Source of the DNA: Cognatundibacterium jejuense
GTDB taxonomy: Bacteria; Pseudomonadota; Gammaproteobacteria; Burkholderiales; Burkholderiaceae_D
Direction: 5' to 3'
DNA: 64,000 nucleotides
NCBI RefSeq assembly: GCF_014284255.1
Contig: NZ_JACOFV010000015.1
Span: 79,411-143,410 of the forward strand
The notes under the pieces were generated by a model. The model worked only from the letters and a program-made list of their open reading frames with translations, was not told where the DNA came from and searched no databases. Of this stretch, positions 48,254 through 57,365 are shown in pieces (the first letter of the stretch is position 1; each line of letters begins with the position of its first letter). The translations under genes and the position numbers were made by a program.

Positions 48254-48775
48254 TTAATTGCTCTTTGGTGTATCAGCCATCTTAGATAACGCAATCGTTA
48301 AGGCAGCGCCACCCAGTGTTTTGATGAGGCCAGAATGTTGGGCATAGAAATCACTCATATGCTCAACGATGCCTGCATCTTGCTGGTGTGCATGATCAGC
48401 AAGTTGTTGTATCTGGTCTGGCGAAATTTGCGCTGCTTGCTCTGGCGTGACTGTCGCGTTCGCGCCGCCCAATTGCGCCAAAATTGCACTTAAGCCGCTG
48501 CCACCCGCACCACCGGCAATCGCGCTTAAGACCTGAGGCCCCATGCCACTCAACAATTGATTGAGCATGCCTGCTTGCTGATTTGGATTTGCTTGTCCAA
48601 ATAATTGCCCAACCATTTGTGCAAATGCAGGTGTCTGGTCAGAATGAAACATCGTTGCCAAACCCTGGCTGATCAATTCAGCAGGTGAACCTTGTGCGAT
48701 CTGATCAAAATGATTTTCTGCAGGAGAGTTGCCTCCGATAACTTCTTGTAACAAGTTTCCCAAACCAAATACCAT
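48254..48775 (-). CDS. Hypothetical Gly/Gln-rich helical protein
   Basis: A 173-residue protein without signal peptide, rich in Ala, Gly, Gln and Leu. It shows AGMLNQLLSGMGPQVLSAIAGG in two pieces of a helical region and a C-terminal helix (GLIKTLGGAALTIALSKMAD). The segment ISPDQIQQLADHAHQQD recalls YidB/DUF937-like proteins, but this is weak. It follows the same strand as the DUF3761 gene, 21 bases ahead, so both may be one operon. Confidence 0.65.
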   Translation of the reverse strand: MVFGLGNLLQEVIGGNSPAENHFDQIAQGSPAELISQGLATMFHSDQTPAFAQMVGQLFGQANPNQQAGMLNQLLSGMGPQVLSAIAGGAGGSGLSAILAQLGGANATVTPEQAAQISPDQIQQLADHAHQQDAGIVEHMSDFYAQHSGLIKTLGGAALTIALSKMADTPKSN

Positions 48776-49236
48776 AATGTACCCCTGATGAGTAATCTAA
48801 AACATAAAAATGAACAAATATTGCGTTGTACTTCATTAAGATCAGCCACCAAAGAAAAATTATCGTAACAATTTGTGAATCATTTGGCGACGGTTGATTC
48901 TATCGACAATTCATTTCAATGCGATTACAGAGTGACAATGTTTAAATTTTTTTAACATAAATTGTTGGATGGACTTAACAAATTCAGAGGCTACGCGTTG
49001 AATGAGCAAGAATTCGCATTGAAGCGTGAAGTGGGAACTAGTTGCCAGGCAAAAATGTCCTGCCTTTAATGGAGGTGTGCAGTCCGAAGCTAACTCACGA
49101 TGCTTTGAGCAGCGACATACGTTGAAGAGGGAGGTGAAAGAAAGCGTAATTTTTTTCGTTCAGTTCGGGCGGGTGCAAGCCGCCAAATTTCTATGAACAC
49201 AAGATCAGCGCGGCTTTCATCTTCCGCGCTGAAGTC
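48776..49236. other. Non-coding stretch with dispersed repeat copy 2
   Basis: About 460 bases without a gene. It must hold the promoter of the minus-strand gene at 48775. It holds GGGCGGGTGCAA...CGCCAAATTT at 49167-49190, the second copy of the repeat at 19280. TCAGCGCGG at 49205-49213 pairs with CCGCGCTGA at 49224-49232, a perfect 9-bp stem directly past the carboxymuconolactone decarboxylase-like gene, possibly its terminator although no T-run follows. Confidence 0.55.
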
Positions 49237-49641
49237 CTACGGATTTGTTGATGGCGTAGGGGATGGTGTCAATATATCCTTCAGTTCTACCAAGGCATTT
49301 CTTACTGCGGGTCCGCCAGCGTAGAACGTCAGTTGCAATATCGTCTCGATGATCTGTTCTTTACTGGCACCAATTTGCAGTGCTGCTTCGACATGTGCCC
49401 GTAGCTGCGGCATGGCGTGTCCAAGCGTGACGCAAGAGGCAATTAATACCAATTGCCGTGATATCAGATCCAACCCTGGTCGCGCCATGACGCCACCAAA
49501 AGCCCAATCGATAGTCATGGTGGCGAAATCGGGACAGATTACTTTCATTTCGTCTATCATCGATTGCCCTGCATGATTGCCGTGCAGTTGCGCGATTAAA
49601 GCCAATCCTTGCAAATAGGTATTTCCAGCTTGCTGTGGCAT
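49237..49641 (-). CDS. Carboxymuconolactone decarboxylase-family protein
   Basis: A 134-residue CMD-fold helical protein. The segment ISRQLVLIASCVTLGHAMPQL followed by HVEAALQIGASKEQIIETIL and YAGGPAVRNALVELKDIL is typical of gamma-carboxymuconolactone decarboxylase relatives. The CxxC pair of AhpD is absent. It follows a 4-oxalocrotonate tautomerase-like gene by 28 bases. The frame is open to 49719, but that start overlaps the tautomerase gene. Confidence 0.83.
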   Translation of the reverse strand: MPQQAGNTYLQGLALIAQLHGNHAGQSMIDEMKVICPDFATMTIDWAFGGVMARPGLDLISRQLVLIASCVTLGHAMPQLRAHVEAALQIGASKEQIIETILQLTFYAGGPAVRNALVELKDILTPSPTPSTNP

Positions 49642-49669
49642 GTGAATTTTTTTCCCATTTTTAGAGGAA

Positions 49670-49855
49670 CTATTTATCGGCAACGAGCTTGCCAGCTTTG
49701 GCCCAATCGTCACGGGCAATTTCAGTGATCACAATGTCGATGCTCTCTGGAGGGCAATTCAACGTTTCGGCTGTTACTCGCGTTACTTCACAAACAAAAG
49801 CACGTTTTTGATCTAACGTACGGCCGGGGTGCATTTCTAAATGTAATAGAGGCAT
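49670..49855 (-). CDS. 4-oxalocrotonate tautomerase-family protein
   Basis: A 61-residue tautomerase subunit. Pro2 after Met is the catalytic base, and the segments GRTLDQKRAFVCEVT and SIDIVITEIARDDWAKAG fit the family. It converts enol to keto acids in aromatic or other catabolic routes. It is the first gene of a pair with the CMD protein, divergent from a LysR regulator. Confidence 0.88.
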   Translation of the reverse strand: MPLLHLEMHPGRTLDQKRAFVCEVTRVTAETLNCPPESIDIVITEIARDDWAKAGKLVADK

Positions 49856-49974
49856 GAGATTTCCTTGATCATTGACGCTCAGGATTGAGCGCCAGTGGAT
49901 ACAGTATTACTTGCATTCAAAGATAGATAAATATGCTATAAGTTGAGCCATTTAAAACCTAAAGGTTCTTAATT

Positions 49975-50874
49975 ATGAGCAAATTGGCTGGTATGGAAAT
50001 GTTTGTCAAAGTAGTCGAATGTGGCAGCTTTACCGCGGCAGCAGAACTCAGTGGCGTTTCATCAACGATGGTGGCCAAGCATGTCCGTATTATTGAAGAA
50101 CGGCTCGGGACACGGCTGTTACACCGCACGACCCGGCGACAGCACCTGACCGAAGTGGGGCAACTTTATTACGATCGTTGCAAACAAGCACTGGCAGAAG
50201 TGGCTTTAGCAGAAGCAAGTGCATCCGAGTTACATGCCACCCCGCGCGGATTGGTTCGATTGGTCGCACCGGTCAGCTTCGGCAATCAGAATCTGGTCCC
50301 GGTATTGGCTGCGTACTTAGCGCGCCACCCTGATGTCAACGTTGAATTGACGTTGGATAATCGTGTATCTGACCTGATCACAGATGGTTACGAATTAGGC
50401 ATTCACATTGGTGACATTGATACGTCATTCTCAGAATTAGTCGCCCGTCCGTTACGCCCTTATCGCAGAATACTTGCAGCAGCACCGATATATCTTGCTC
50501 AACAGGGGCATCCAGAACACCCAGAACAATTAAGCACTCACAGTTGCCTCGGCTTATCGTACTGGCGTCACCATGATAAATGGCATTTAATCGGGCCAGA
50601 TGCAGCGACCTGTGAAATTGCCGTAAGTGGCAGATTCAGTGCAAATCAAGGCAGTGCTTTGCGCACCGCCGCCTTGCTTGGCGCTGGTATTGTGCTACAA
50701 CCGGAGATGTCGCTCGCTGAGGATATCGCCACAGGTCGCTTGGTGCATGTTTTGCCACAGTGGTCATTCAAACCAACGCCCATGTATCTCATCTATAGGC
50801 AGAATACTCGCCCAACAGCAAAGCTACGCAGTGTGATTGATTTTTTGGTGCAGCATTTTGGACTGGAACCGTAA
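49975..50874 (+). CDS. LysR-family regulator divergent from the 4-OT/CMD pair
   Basis: A 299-residue LysR-type regulator of the DsdC/YhjC-like subgroup. The helix-turn-helix is in FTAAAELSGVSSTMVAKHVR near 18-37, and the effector domain follows from about 90. The 119-base region shared with the tautomerase gene is probably its operator region, so control of that pair is likely. A terminator follows. Confidence 0.88.
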   Translation: MSKLAGMEMFVKVVECGSFTAAAELSGVSSTMVAKHVRIIEERLGTRLLHRTTRRQHLTEVGQLYYDRCKQALAEVALAEASASELHATPRGLVRLVAPVSFGNQNLVPVLAAYLARHPDVNVELTLDNRVSDLITDGYELGIHIGDIDTSFSELVARPLRPYRRILAAAPIYLAQQGHPEHPEQLSTHSCLGLSYWRHHDKWHLIGPDAATCEIAVSGRFSANQGSALRTAALLGAGIVLQPEMSLAEDIATGRLVHVLPQWSFKPTPMYLIYRQNTRPTAKLRSVIDFLVQHFGLEP

Positions 50875-50950
50875 TGGATAAAACTTCTCGGCTAAGAAAA
50901 CCATAAGTTAACATTTTTCAAATAACAATTTATCGTCTGCTGAGAAATAC

Positions 50951-50985
50951 AAAAAAATAGCCCTACGTAAATAGGGCTATTTTTG
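50951..50985. terminator. Bidirectional terminator between the LysR gene and ychF
   Basis: AAAATAGCCCTA pairs with TAGGGCTATTTT around a short loop with A and T runs. It lies between convergent genes. Confidence 0.9.
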
Positions 50986-51025
50986 ATCAGATTCGCTGGT
51001 GATTCCCAGCGATGTAAAACCGTAC

Positions 51026-52117
51026 TTAGACGTTAAACAAGAAGTTCAGCACATCACCATCTTTCACCACATATTCTTTACCCTCAGCACGCATTTTGCC
51101 GGCTTCTTTCGCGCCAGCTTCGCCTTTGTAGGTGATGAAGTCTTCAAACGCGATGGTTTGAGCGCGGATGAAGCCGCGTTCGAAATCGGTGTGAATTACG
51201 CCCGCTGCTTGCGGTGCTGTGTCCCCGATGTGGATCGTCCAGGCGCGTACCTCTTTTACACCTGCAGTGAAGTAGGTTTGCAGACCTAACAATTTGAACG
51301 CAGCGCGGATCAGACGATCCAGACCTGGTTCTTCCATGCCCATGTCGGCCAGGAAGTCAGTTTTGTCAGCGTCGTCCAGATCAGCGATTTCTGATTCAAT
51401 CGCAGCGCAAATCGCCACGATAGGCGCGTTTTGTGCAGCAGCAAACGCGGTCAATTGATCCAGCAATGGGTTATTAGTAAAGCCAGAGTCAGAAACGTTA
51501 GCCACGTACATGGCTGGTTTTGCGGTGATCAGGCACAAAGGCTTGAGCAGCGCCATTTCTTCTGCATCCAGACCAAGCGCACGTACTGGTTTGGCGTCGT
51601 TCAGGGCTGGCATGATGCGTTCTAACAAGGCAACCAGTTTGGCTGCATCTTTATCGCCAGAACGGGCTTTTTTGTTTTCGCGGTGGATGGCTTTTTCTAC
51701 GCTACCCATGTCGGCCAAGGCCAATTCGGTTTGGATAACTTCGATGTCGTCCAATGGGCTGACTTTACCAGCGACGTGGATCACGTTGTCATCTTCAAAG
51801 CAACGAACCACGTTGACGATGGCATCAGTTTCGCGGATGTGCGCGAGGAACTGGTTACCCAGACCTTCACCTTTGGAGGCACCAGCCACCAGACCTGCGA
51901 TGTCGACGAATTCAACGATAGCGTTTTGAATACGTTCTGGCTTAACGATTTCAGACAACTGTTTCAGGCGTGGATCAGGCACTTCAACGATACCAACGTT
52001 AGGCTCAATCGTGCAGAAGGGATAATTTTCTGCCGGAATGCCCGCTTTTGTCAGTGCATTAAATAAAGTAGATTTGCCGACGTTAGGCAGGCCGACGATG
52101 CCGCATTTGAGACTCAT
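51026..52117 (-). CDS. ychF: Ribosome-associated ATPase YchF
   Basis: A 363-residue Obg-family P-loop protein that binds ATP rather than [21 protein letters not shown] at 8-25, [20 protein letters not shown] as switch/Walker B, and the C-terminal TGS-like domain ending in [12 protein letters not shown] are diagnostic. It acts at the ribosome and in stress regulation. It lies downstream of the MATE gene with an 84-base gap that contains a hairpin. Confidence 0.95.
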   Translation of the reverse strand: MSLKCGIVGLPNVGKSTLFNALTKAGIPAENYPFCTIEPNVGIVEVPDPRLKQLSEIVKPERIQNAIVEFVDIAGLVAGASKGEGLGNQFLAHIRETDAIVNVVRCFEDDNVIHVAGKVSPLDDIEVIQTELALADMGSVEKAIHRENKKARSGDKDAAKLVALLERIMPALNDAKPVRALGLDAEEMALLKPLCLITAKPAMYVANVSDSGFTNNPLLDQLTAFAAAQNAPIVAICAAIESEIADLDDADKTDFLADMGMEEPGLDRLIRAAFKLLGLQTYFTAGVKEVRAWTIHIGDTAPQAAGVIHTDFERGFIRAQTIAFEDFITYKGEAGAKEAGKMRAEGKEYVVKDGDVLNFLFNV

Positions 52118-52201
52118 AGTATGTCCTTGTGCGCCTTAGGGAGCACGATAAATGTGCCTGTCGGCGTGAGGCAGACAGGCAAAAAAGCCGATAAGATGGA
52201 A

Positions 52202-53596
52202 TTAACCCGCTATTTTACCGGAATTGGCGGCCATTCTGACCCGCAGACTGCTGATTCGCTGTAAATAAGCCAGCAATAGGCCGCCTGCCACGGTCAGGCC
52301 AAGTACCAAGCCTATCCAGAAACCTTGCGCTGCCATAGGTGTATCCGGGTGCCACGGCATCCAGTCTGGCGCTAGACCAAGCACACTGCCGATAGGCAAA
52401 GCGAAGCCGTAAAACGCCATCAAATGGATTAACATTGGCGTTCTGGTGACTTTATAACCACGAATAGCGCAAGAAGTCGTGACTTGCGCCGCATCAGACA
52501 ACTGGAAAATCGCCGCGAATAACAATAGATGGGCAGTCATTTTTTGTACATCCGGGTCGCTGGTGTAGGCCGCAGCGATCAGGTCTCTGAAGACCATGAT
52601 AAAAGTGGCTGAAATAATCGCAAACGCCAGACCAATACCAACCCCGACCCAAGAGACAAAGCGCGCCCGTTGCGCATCACCTTCGCCCAGCGTCTGGCCG
52701 ACGCGCGTGGTCAATGCGATACCGATGCTTAACGGCACCATGAACACCAGCGAAGAAAAGTTCAGTGCAATCTGATTAGCTGACACCGGTATCACGCCAA
52801 AACGGGCGACCAGCAACCCCACCGCACCAAACGCGGAAACTTCAGCGAAGTAGGTCACGCCGATTGGTAAGCCGAGTTTGAGCATGGAGCGAATTTCACT
52901 CCAGACCGGGCCTTCTGCGTGGGTAAATGGGTAGGTGGCGCGATACACATCGGCACGGCGTATCCACAGCAGCATCGCCACCAGCATGAGCCATAAACCC
53001 AGGCCAGTCGCTACTGCACAGCCGGTGGCGCCAAGCTGCGGCATGCCTAAATGGCCGTAAATAAAAATCCAGTTGATCACAATATTAAAACCCAGCCCGC
53101 CAAGCGCAATCATCATGACTGGCTTAGTCTCATTGAGACTGGTGGTATAGCCATACAAGGCCCGGTACATACCAAACGCGGGCAAGCCAAGACTGATTAC
53201 ATGCACGAATTGCGAGGCTTTTTGATTGACGACCGCATCAATGTGCAGATGATCAAAAATTAAGGTTGCTGCATTCAGTAACAGGCAGGCAATCAGACCA
53301 ACGCCAAAACCCATCCACAATGATTGGCGTATGGTGTGTGGCATTTTATTGAGGTTATTGGCACCAACTTCATGTGCCACGACGGCATTGACGGCCATCA
53401 TGATACCCATCACGGTCACCAGAATGATGGACCATAAAGAAGCACCTAATGACACTGCGGCCAGCTCTTCCGCGCTTAAATGCCCCGTCATCGCCACATC
53501 AGAGACGCCCATGCCGACGGTAGCGAGTTGACCAATTAAAACAGGCCAGGCGATTTGCCACAGGACGGCGGCTTCAGTGCGGATACGGGTTTTCAT
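52202..53596 (-). CDS. MATE-family multidrug efflux transporter
   Basis: A 464-residue membrane protein with 12 predicted helices in two homologous halves. IAWPVLIGQLATVGMGVSDV at the start and the second-half counterpart LGLPIGVTYFAEVSAFGAVG are MATE signatures. It exports cationic drugs by sodium or proton antiport through the inner membrane. NorM is the nearest well-known relative, but the substrate is not known. Confidence 0.92.
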   Translation of the reverse strand: MKTRIRTEAAVLWQIAWPVLIGQLATVGMGVSDVAMTGHLSAEELAAVSLGASLWSIILVTVMGIMMAVNAVVAHEVGANNLNKMPHTIRQSLWMGFGVGLIACLLLNAATLIFDHLHIDAVVNQKASQFVHVISLGLPAFGMYRALYGYTTSLNETKPVMMIALGGLGFNIVINWIFIYGHLGMPQLGATGCAVATGLGLWLMLVAMLLWIRRADVYRATYPFTHAEGPVWSEIRSMLKLGLPIGVTYFAEVSAFGAVGLLVARFGVIPVSANQIALNFSSLVFMVPLSIGIALTTRVGQTLGEGDAQRARFVSWVGVGIGLAFAIISATFIMVFRDLIAAAYTSDPDVQKMTAHLLLFAAIFQLSDAAQVTTSCAIRGYKVTRTPMLIHLMAFYGFALPIGSVLGLAPDWMPWHPDTPMAAQGFWIGLVLGLTVAGGLLLAYLQRISSLRVRMAANSGKIAG

Positions 53597-53874
53597 AGGA
53601 AATTAATACTTTTTTTTCAGAACAGCGCGCTAGCTTAACCTATCGTCTCGCTAAAAAGGGGAAGTGTCACTGATATCGCTTATCTGCTTGCGCTGATGGC
53701 ATGACAAATCAGCAAAAAAACAGATAAAACGTCCTTGACATGCAGAAATTCTATCCTAAAGTGATATCACTTTGATTTCATTGTGAGATCTAATAGCAGA
53801 ATAGCTTTGCGATCAAGGCGGTAAGCCCTTAGATAAGAAGAGTAAGAAGAAAAATAAATTTCCCTGGAGTAATC
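53597..53874 (+). promoter_or_regulatory. Promoter region of the SPFH operon
   Basis: TTGACA at 53735-53740 and TAAAGT at 53757-53762, 16 bases apart, form a likely sigma70 promoter. A perfect 16-bp palindrome overlaps its -10. A related imperfect copy, ACTGATATCGCT, lies at 53669-53680. TGGAG at about 53864-53868 precedes the ATG at 53875. Confidence 0.6.
53758..53773. promoter_or_regulatory. Perfect 16-bp palindrome AAAGTGATATCACTTT, operator candidate
   Basis: The 16-mer equals its own reverse complement and covers the likely -10 of the SPFH operon promoter, where a bound repressor would stop initiation. The operon encodes a ribbon-helix-helix protein that could be the binding protein, but no regulator is proven. 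Confidence 0.6.
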
Positions 53875-54840
53875 ATGAATAACGTGAATAAAAGCGCTGA
53901 ACCAGCATCACATTCAGCAAACCCAGCAAACCCAGCAAGCACTAAAAGAATGCTGCTCAAAGAACGCAACCTGACATCCTGGAATGGTTACGTCATGTTT
54001 GCGATTGCTCTGGCCTTAATCGCTGGTGCAGCGTATTTGATGTTTCAGCTCGCCAATCAAAATCAAGAGCCACCGTTGTCATCCTTATTTTTGCGATTTG
54101 CGATGATCGCCGTCGGTGTATTTATTTTAAAAGGTTTTTACATGCTGCAACCGAATGAAGCGGTGTTGCTGACTTTGTTTGGTGGTTACATGGGTTCAGA
54201 TCGCAGTGAAGGCTTGCGTTGGGTGAATCCGTTTTATGGCAAACGCAAAATCAGTTTGCGTGCACGCACCATGAATACCGCGCCCTTGAAAGTCAATGAC
54301 AAACGCGGCAATCCGATAGAGATCGGTGCGGCGATTGTCTGGCGCGTGCAGGACACGGCTTTGGCAATTTATAACGTCGATGATTATGATCGCTTTGTGA
54401 ATGTACAAGCAGAAGCTGCGATTCGTCATCTGGCATCGCAATATGCGTACGATGATGGTGAAGATTTAGCAGAGGGTGAAACCACGCTGCGTGCTGGTGT
54501 TGAGATTGTTGCTGGAGCATTACGCAACGAATTGCATCTGCGGTTTGCTGCTGCGGGGATTGAAGTTGAAGACGCAAAATTAACGCATCTGGCCTACGCC
54601 GCTGAAATTGCCCAAGTCATGCTGCGTCGTCAACAAGCCGAAGCGATTATCAGCGCTCGCAAAAAAATCGTACATGGTGCGGTTAGCATGGTGGAAGCTG
54701 CATTACAAGGTTTATCTGAACGCAAAATTGTCGAGCTCGATGATGAGCGTAAGGCAGCAATGGTCAGTAATTTATTGGTGGTCTTGTGTTCCGATAAAGA
54801 AACGCAACCTGTCGTTAATACGGGTACCTTGTATAACTAA
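53875..54840 (+). CDS. SPFH (stomatin/prohibitin/flotillin/HflK)-domain membrane protein
   Basis: A 321-residue protein. The N-terminus holds Ala/Pro/Ser-rich residues, then two membrane helices (about 39-62 and 74-92). The SPFH domain follows from MLQPNEAVLLTLFGGYMGS (about 93) to near 290, with VNPFYGKRKISLRARTMNT, RRQQAEAIISARKKIVHGAV and the C-terminal helix. SPFH proteins build large rings in membranes and organise microdomains or proteases. It begins a three-gene operon. Confidence 0.88.
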   Translation: MNNVNKSAEPASHSANPANPASTKRMLLKERNLTSWNGYVMFAIALALIAGAAYLMFQLANQNQEPPLSSLFLRFAMIAVGVFILKGFYMLQPNEAVLLTLFGGYMGSDRSEGLRWVNPFYGKRKISLRARTMNTAPLKVNDKRGNPIEIGAAIVWRVQDTALAIYNVDDYDRFVNVQAEAAIRHLASQYAYDDGEDLAEGETTLRAGVEIVAGALRNELHLRFAAAGIEVEDAKLTHLAYAAEIAQVMLRRQQAEAIISARKKIVHGAVSMVEAALQGLSERKIVELDDERKAAMVSNLLVVLCSDKETQPVVNTGTLYN

Positions 54841-54875
54841 AAATAAGTTTTTAAAATTAAAAATTGGCGAATAAA

Positions 54876-55352
54876 ATGTCTCATCCTATCTATGAAGAAA
54901 AACAGTATTTGAAAGTACTTTGGATCTCTGCGCCTTTACTGGCTGCTTTTTTCATCTGGCAATTTACCAGAGGTGAGTTTTCCGCTTTTTCTGGACTGCT
55001 GAATGGTAGTGGAAGTTGGCTCCTTCCAGCGTTTTTTATTTTAGTCATTGTTATCCAATTAAATTTCGGAATGATGAAGATTAACGTCGACGAAGAATAT
55101 TTACGCTGGCAGTTCGGCTTGTTGACTCTGCCAACGTGGAAAGTCGCTTTGAATGACATTGCGGATATAGAAATCGTTGATCTACGTTGGTATGAAGGTT
55201 ATGGCATCCGTCTGACGACCAGCGGTATGTTGTATCGTGCGTCAGGTTCTCAGGCACTACGTGTGGTTCGCAAAAATGGCAAAAGCTTTCGCCTGAGTAG
55301 CACCGATCCACAACGTCTGCTCAGTTATATCCAGCCGCGTCTCAACAAATAA
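54876..55352 (+). CDS. Two-helix membrane protein with PH-like domain
   Basis: A 158-residue protein with helices at about 16-34 and 46-64, followed by a predicted beta-rich domain with INVDEEYLRWQFGL, LNDIADIEIVDLRWYEG and RVVRKNGKSFRLSSTDPQRL that looks like a bacterial PH-like domain. A TTG 12 bases upstream is in frame but lacks support. It lies between the SPFH gene and the ribbon-helix-helix gene, 35 bases after the first and 2 bases before the second. Function unknown. Confidence 0.75.
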   Translation: MSHPIYEEKQYLKVLWISAPLLAAFFIWQFTRGEFSAFSGLLNGSGSWLLPAFFILVIVIQLNFGMMKINVDEEYLRWQFGLLTLPTWKVALNDIADIEIVDLRWYEGYGIRLTTSGMLYRASGSQALRVVRKNGKSFRLSSTDPQRLLSYIQPRLNK

Positions 55353-55354
55353 CG

Positions 55355-55546
55355 ATGGCCAGTCCAAGTAAAAAATCGTTTGCATTGCGTATCGATCCTG
55401 CCCTGTGGGCAGAGATCGAGCGCCTTGCCGCGCAAGAGTTGCGTAGCGCGAATGCACAAGTGGAATACATGTTGCGACAAGCGTTGCTCCAACGTGGTCG
55501 TCAGGTGCCGCCAGCATCAGAAGATCCAGCTGAAGCGGCGCGATAA
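55355..55546 (+). CDS. Arc-like ribbon-helix-helix DNA-binding protein
   Basis: A 63-residue ribbon-helix-helix protein. The strand SFALRIDP (8-15) and helices LWAEIERLAAQEL and ANAQVEYMLRQALLQRG make the Arc/MetJ/HicB-antitoxin fold. The tail is rich in Ala, Glu and Pro. It immediately follows the PH-like gene, so it is part of the operon and could act as its repressor through the palindrome at 53758. No toxin gene is beside it. Confidence 0.85.
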   Translation: MASPSKKSFALRIDPALWAEIERLAAQELRSANAQVEYMLRQALLQRGRQVPPASEDPAEAAR

Positions 55547-55564
55547 TACAGAACTGATGCCGTA

Positions 55565-56677
55565 TTAAAAATTCAAAGTCTGCACTTTTTGCATGTCTGG
55601 CTTTGTGATGAATGCGATCAACTCATCACGCATTCTGGCGCTTTCTGCGATCGCTGTTCTCCATGCTGTCATTCGTTGCTGGTGATTGGTTCCGTAATAG
55701 AAAAAATCTTTACGGTCCGGTAATTTGCCGCGTGGCAGACTGCGCAGGAAGTCTTTCGATGGCGAAACCATGATCACATTATCGAGCCAGTGTCGATCTT
55801 GTCCCGCATGGGCACGTCGCCACGGCAACGACTTATCTAACCATCCTGGAACAATGTGATCCGTAAAGTGCGGATACAACACTAATTCGCTATTGCCACG
55901 GACATTTTTTTCCGGCAGACGCGAGTATGGCAAGGCAAGATGGTAATCAATGATGCCGCCGTCCCAATACGTGCCTGCTGGTGTGTGTGGAATATTTTTG
56001 ACTGGCTCCATAATCAAAGGCAAAGTGCCAGACGCTAATAAAGCCGGTGCCAGATTATCGACGCCAAGAGCACAGAATTGGGTCTCAAAGCTGTCAAATT
56101 TGGCTTTTAACCAAAATAGCGGATCACGCGCATCACCAATGACCACTCTATCCAAATGCTTCGCTAAGCGTGAGCGCGAAGCCAGATTGGCAAACGTTGC
56201 AGCCACAAATCCCAGTTTGGCTTTGGCTTCAGAGTTTGGTGCATTTAAGGCCCCCCGCCCGCGATTTGTCATCAAATGCAGACGGTGCAACGGCTGCTGC
56301 ACAATTTCACGTTCATAACCGCCGATGAAGGCTCGCAACAAGCTTTGAATTTCTTTGGTGACGTCATTGGCGCTTGGTTTTTCTGGATAGCTTTGTTCGC
56401 AATATAAATCCGCCAACCGCTGAAATGCAGCGACCGGATCAGCGCAACTCGCTGCCGCCATGCGCCAAGACCCTATCGATGCACCGATCAGGCTACGTTC
56501 ACGCGGCGCAGCTGGCAACCATTCGCCGAAGAGCCACTGGTCTATCCCTTGCAAAATCAAACCTTTGGGGCCTCCGGCGGCGGCGGGTATTACGGCCACA
56601 TCTTGTGCCTGTAAACCGTGTTTTTCCAAGTGAGCAAACGCTGTTTTACCAGCATGGATTTGGATAGCTGAACTCAT
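55565..56677 (-). CDS. Patatin-like phospholipase family protein
   Basis: A 370-residue patatin-like acyl hydrolase. The oxyanion hole PAAAGGPKGLILQGIDQW lies near residue 33, the nucleophile elbow is GASIG near 65, and the catalytic Asp is in YWDGGIIDYHL. It may cleave phospholipid or lipid acyl groups. No signal peptide was seen. The frame reaches 56710; the ATG at 56677 matches the family start better, although no Shine-Dalgarno is clear for either. Confidence 0.85.
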   Translation of the reverse strand: MSSAIQIHAGKTAFAHLEKHGLQAQDVAVIPAAAGGPKGLILQGIDQWLFGEWLPAAPRERSLIGASIGSWRMAAASCADPVAAFQRLADLYCEQSYPEKPSANDVTKEIQSLLRAFIGGYEREIVQQPLHRLHLMTNRGRGALNAPNSEAKAKLGFVAATFANLASRSRLAKHLDRVVIGDARDPLFWLKAKFDSFETQFCALGVDNLAPALLASGTLPLIMEPVKNIPHTPAGTYWDGGIIDYHLALPYSRLPEKNVRGNSELVLYPHFTDHIVPGWLDKSLPWRRAHAGQDRHWLDNVIMVSPSKDFLRSLPRGKLPDRKDFFYYGTNHQQRMTAWRTAIAESARMRDELIAFITKPDMQKVQTLNF

Positions 56678-56738
56678 AGTGTGACATTCAATAACATTGA
56701 AGTGAAACAATGCCCATGTGCGATATTGCTATCAAACA

Positions 56739-56752
56739 AGGGCGTTCGCCCT
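56739..56752. other. Small hairpin past pth
   Basis: AGGGCGTTCGCCCT can fold into a short stem with a tight loop, directly after the pth stop on the minus strand, followed by TTGTTT. It is a weak terminator candidate. Confidence 0.4.
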
Positions 56753-56757
56753 AGGCA

Positions 56758-57330
56758 TTACTTTGTTGTGTGCAATTGCATCATCGCTTCCGGAAATTTT
56801 CCTTCCGCCAGCAAAGGTAAAATATCCAAGCTTTTAGCGATAGCTTCATCGATCAGGGGCTGTTCTTCTTTGCGTGGCCGGTGCAATACAAAATCGGCCA
56901 CGCCTTGCTGCAAATTCAACGTGCGCGGATGACCGATGCCGATGCGTAAGCGCCAGTAGTCTTGCGTCCCCAAGGCAGCGGTAATATCTTTCAAACCATT
57001 ATGACCGCCTGACGAACCGCCCTTCTTAAGTTTGGCAATGCCCGGCATGATGTCGAGTTCATCATGCACAACCAATACTTCATCCGGCGTGATTTTATAA
57101 AAGCGACACAGCGCTCCAACCGATTGCCCGGAACGATTCATATACGTCTGCGGTTCTAACAACCAGACTTCATTGCCAGCGATACGGGTTTTACCAACGA
57201 GCGCATTAAAATTTTTATCGCGCTGCAAGCTGACCGGAAATTGATCCACCAGCCAAAAACCCGCGTTGTGGCGGGTTTGTTCATATTCAGGGCCAGGATT
57301 ACCCAGCCCTACGATCAAACGAATAGACAT
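56758..57330 (-). CDS. pth: Peptidyl-tRNA hydrolase
   Basis: A 190-residue enzyme that recycles peptidyl-tRNA released by stalled ribosomes. [20 protein letters not shown] near the start contains the catalytic Asn and His. [19 protein letters not shown] and [21 protein letters not shown] are family segments. It follows uvrA after 35 bases on the same strand. Confidence 0.96.
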   Translation of the reverse strand: MSIRLIVGLGNPGPEYEQTRHNAGFWLVDQFPVSLQRDKNFNALVGKTRIAGNEVWLLEPQTYMNRSGQSVGALCRFYKITPDEVLVVHDELDIMPGIAKLKKGGSSGGHNGLKDITAALGTQDYWRLRIGIGHPRTLNLQQGVADFVLHRPRKEEQPLIDEAIAKSLDILPLLAEGKFPEAMMQLHTTK

Positions 57331-57365
57331 GTTATTGAGAATTTTTTAAACTTACTTTGACAGAT

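Noticed and set aside
52150..52190. GCCTGTC/GACAGGC hairpin between the MATE gene and ychF as a terminator
   Set aside because: The T-run is on the wrong side for the minus-strand genes, so it cannot be a standard terminator for them.
55355..55546. Toxin-antitoxin system based on the ribbon-helix-helix gene
   Set aside because: No toxin-like gene lies beside it; the neighbours are the SPFH and PH-like genes and a convergent patatin gene.
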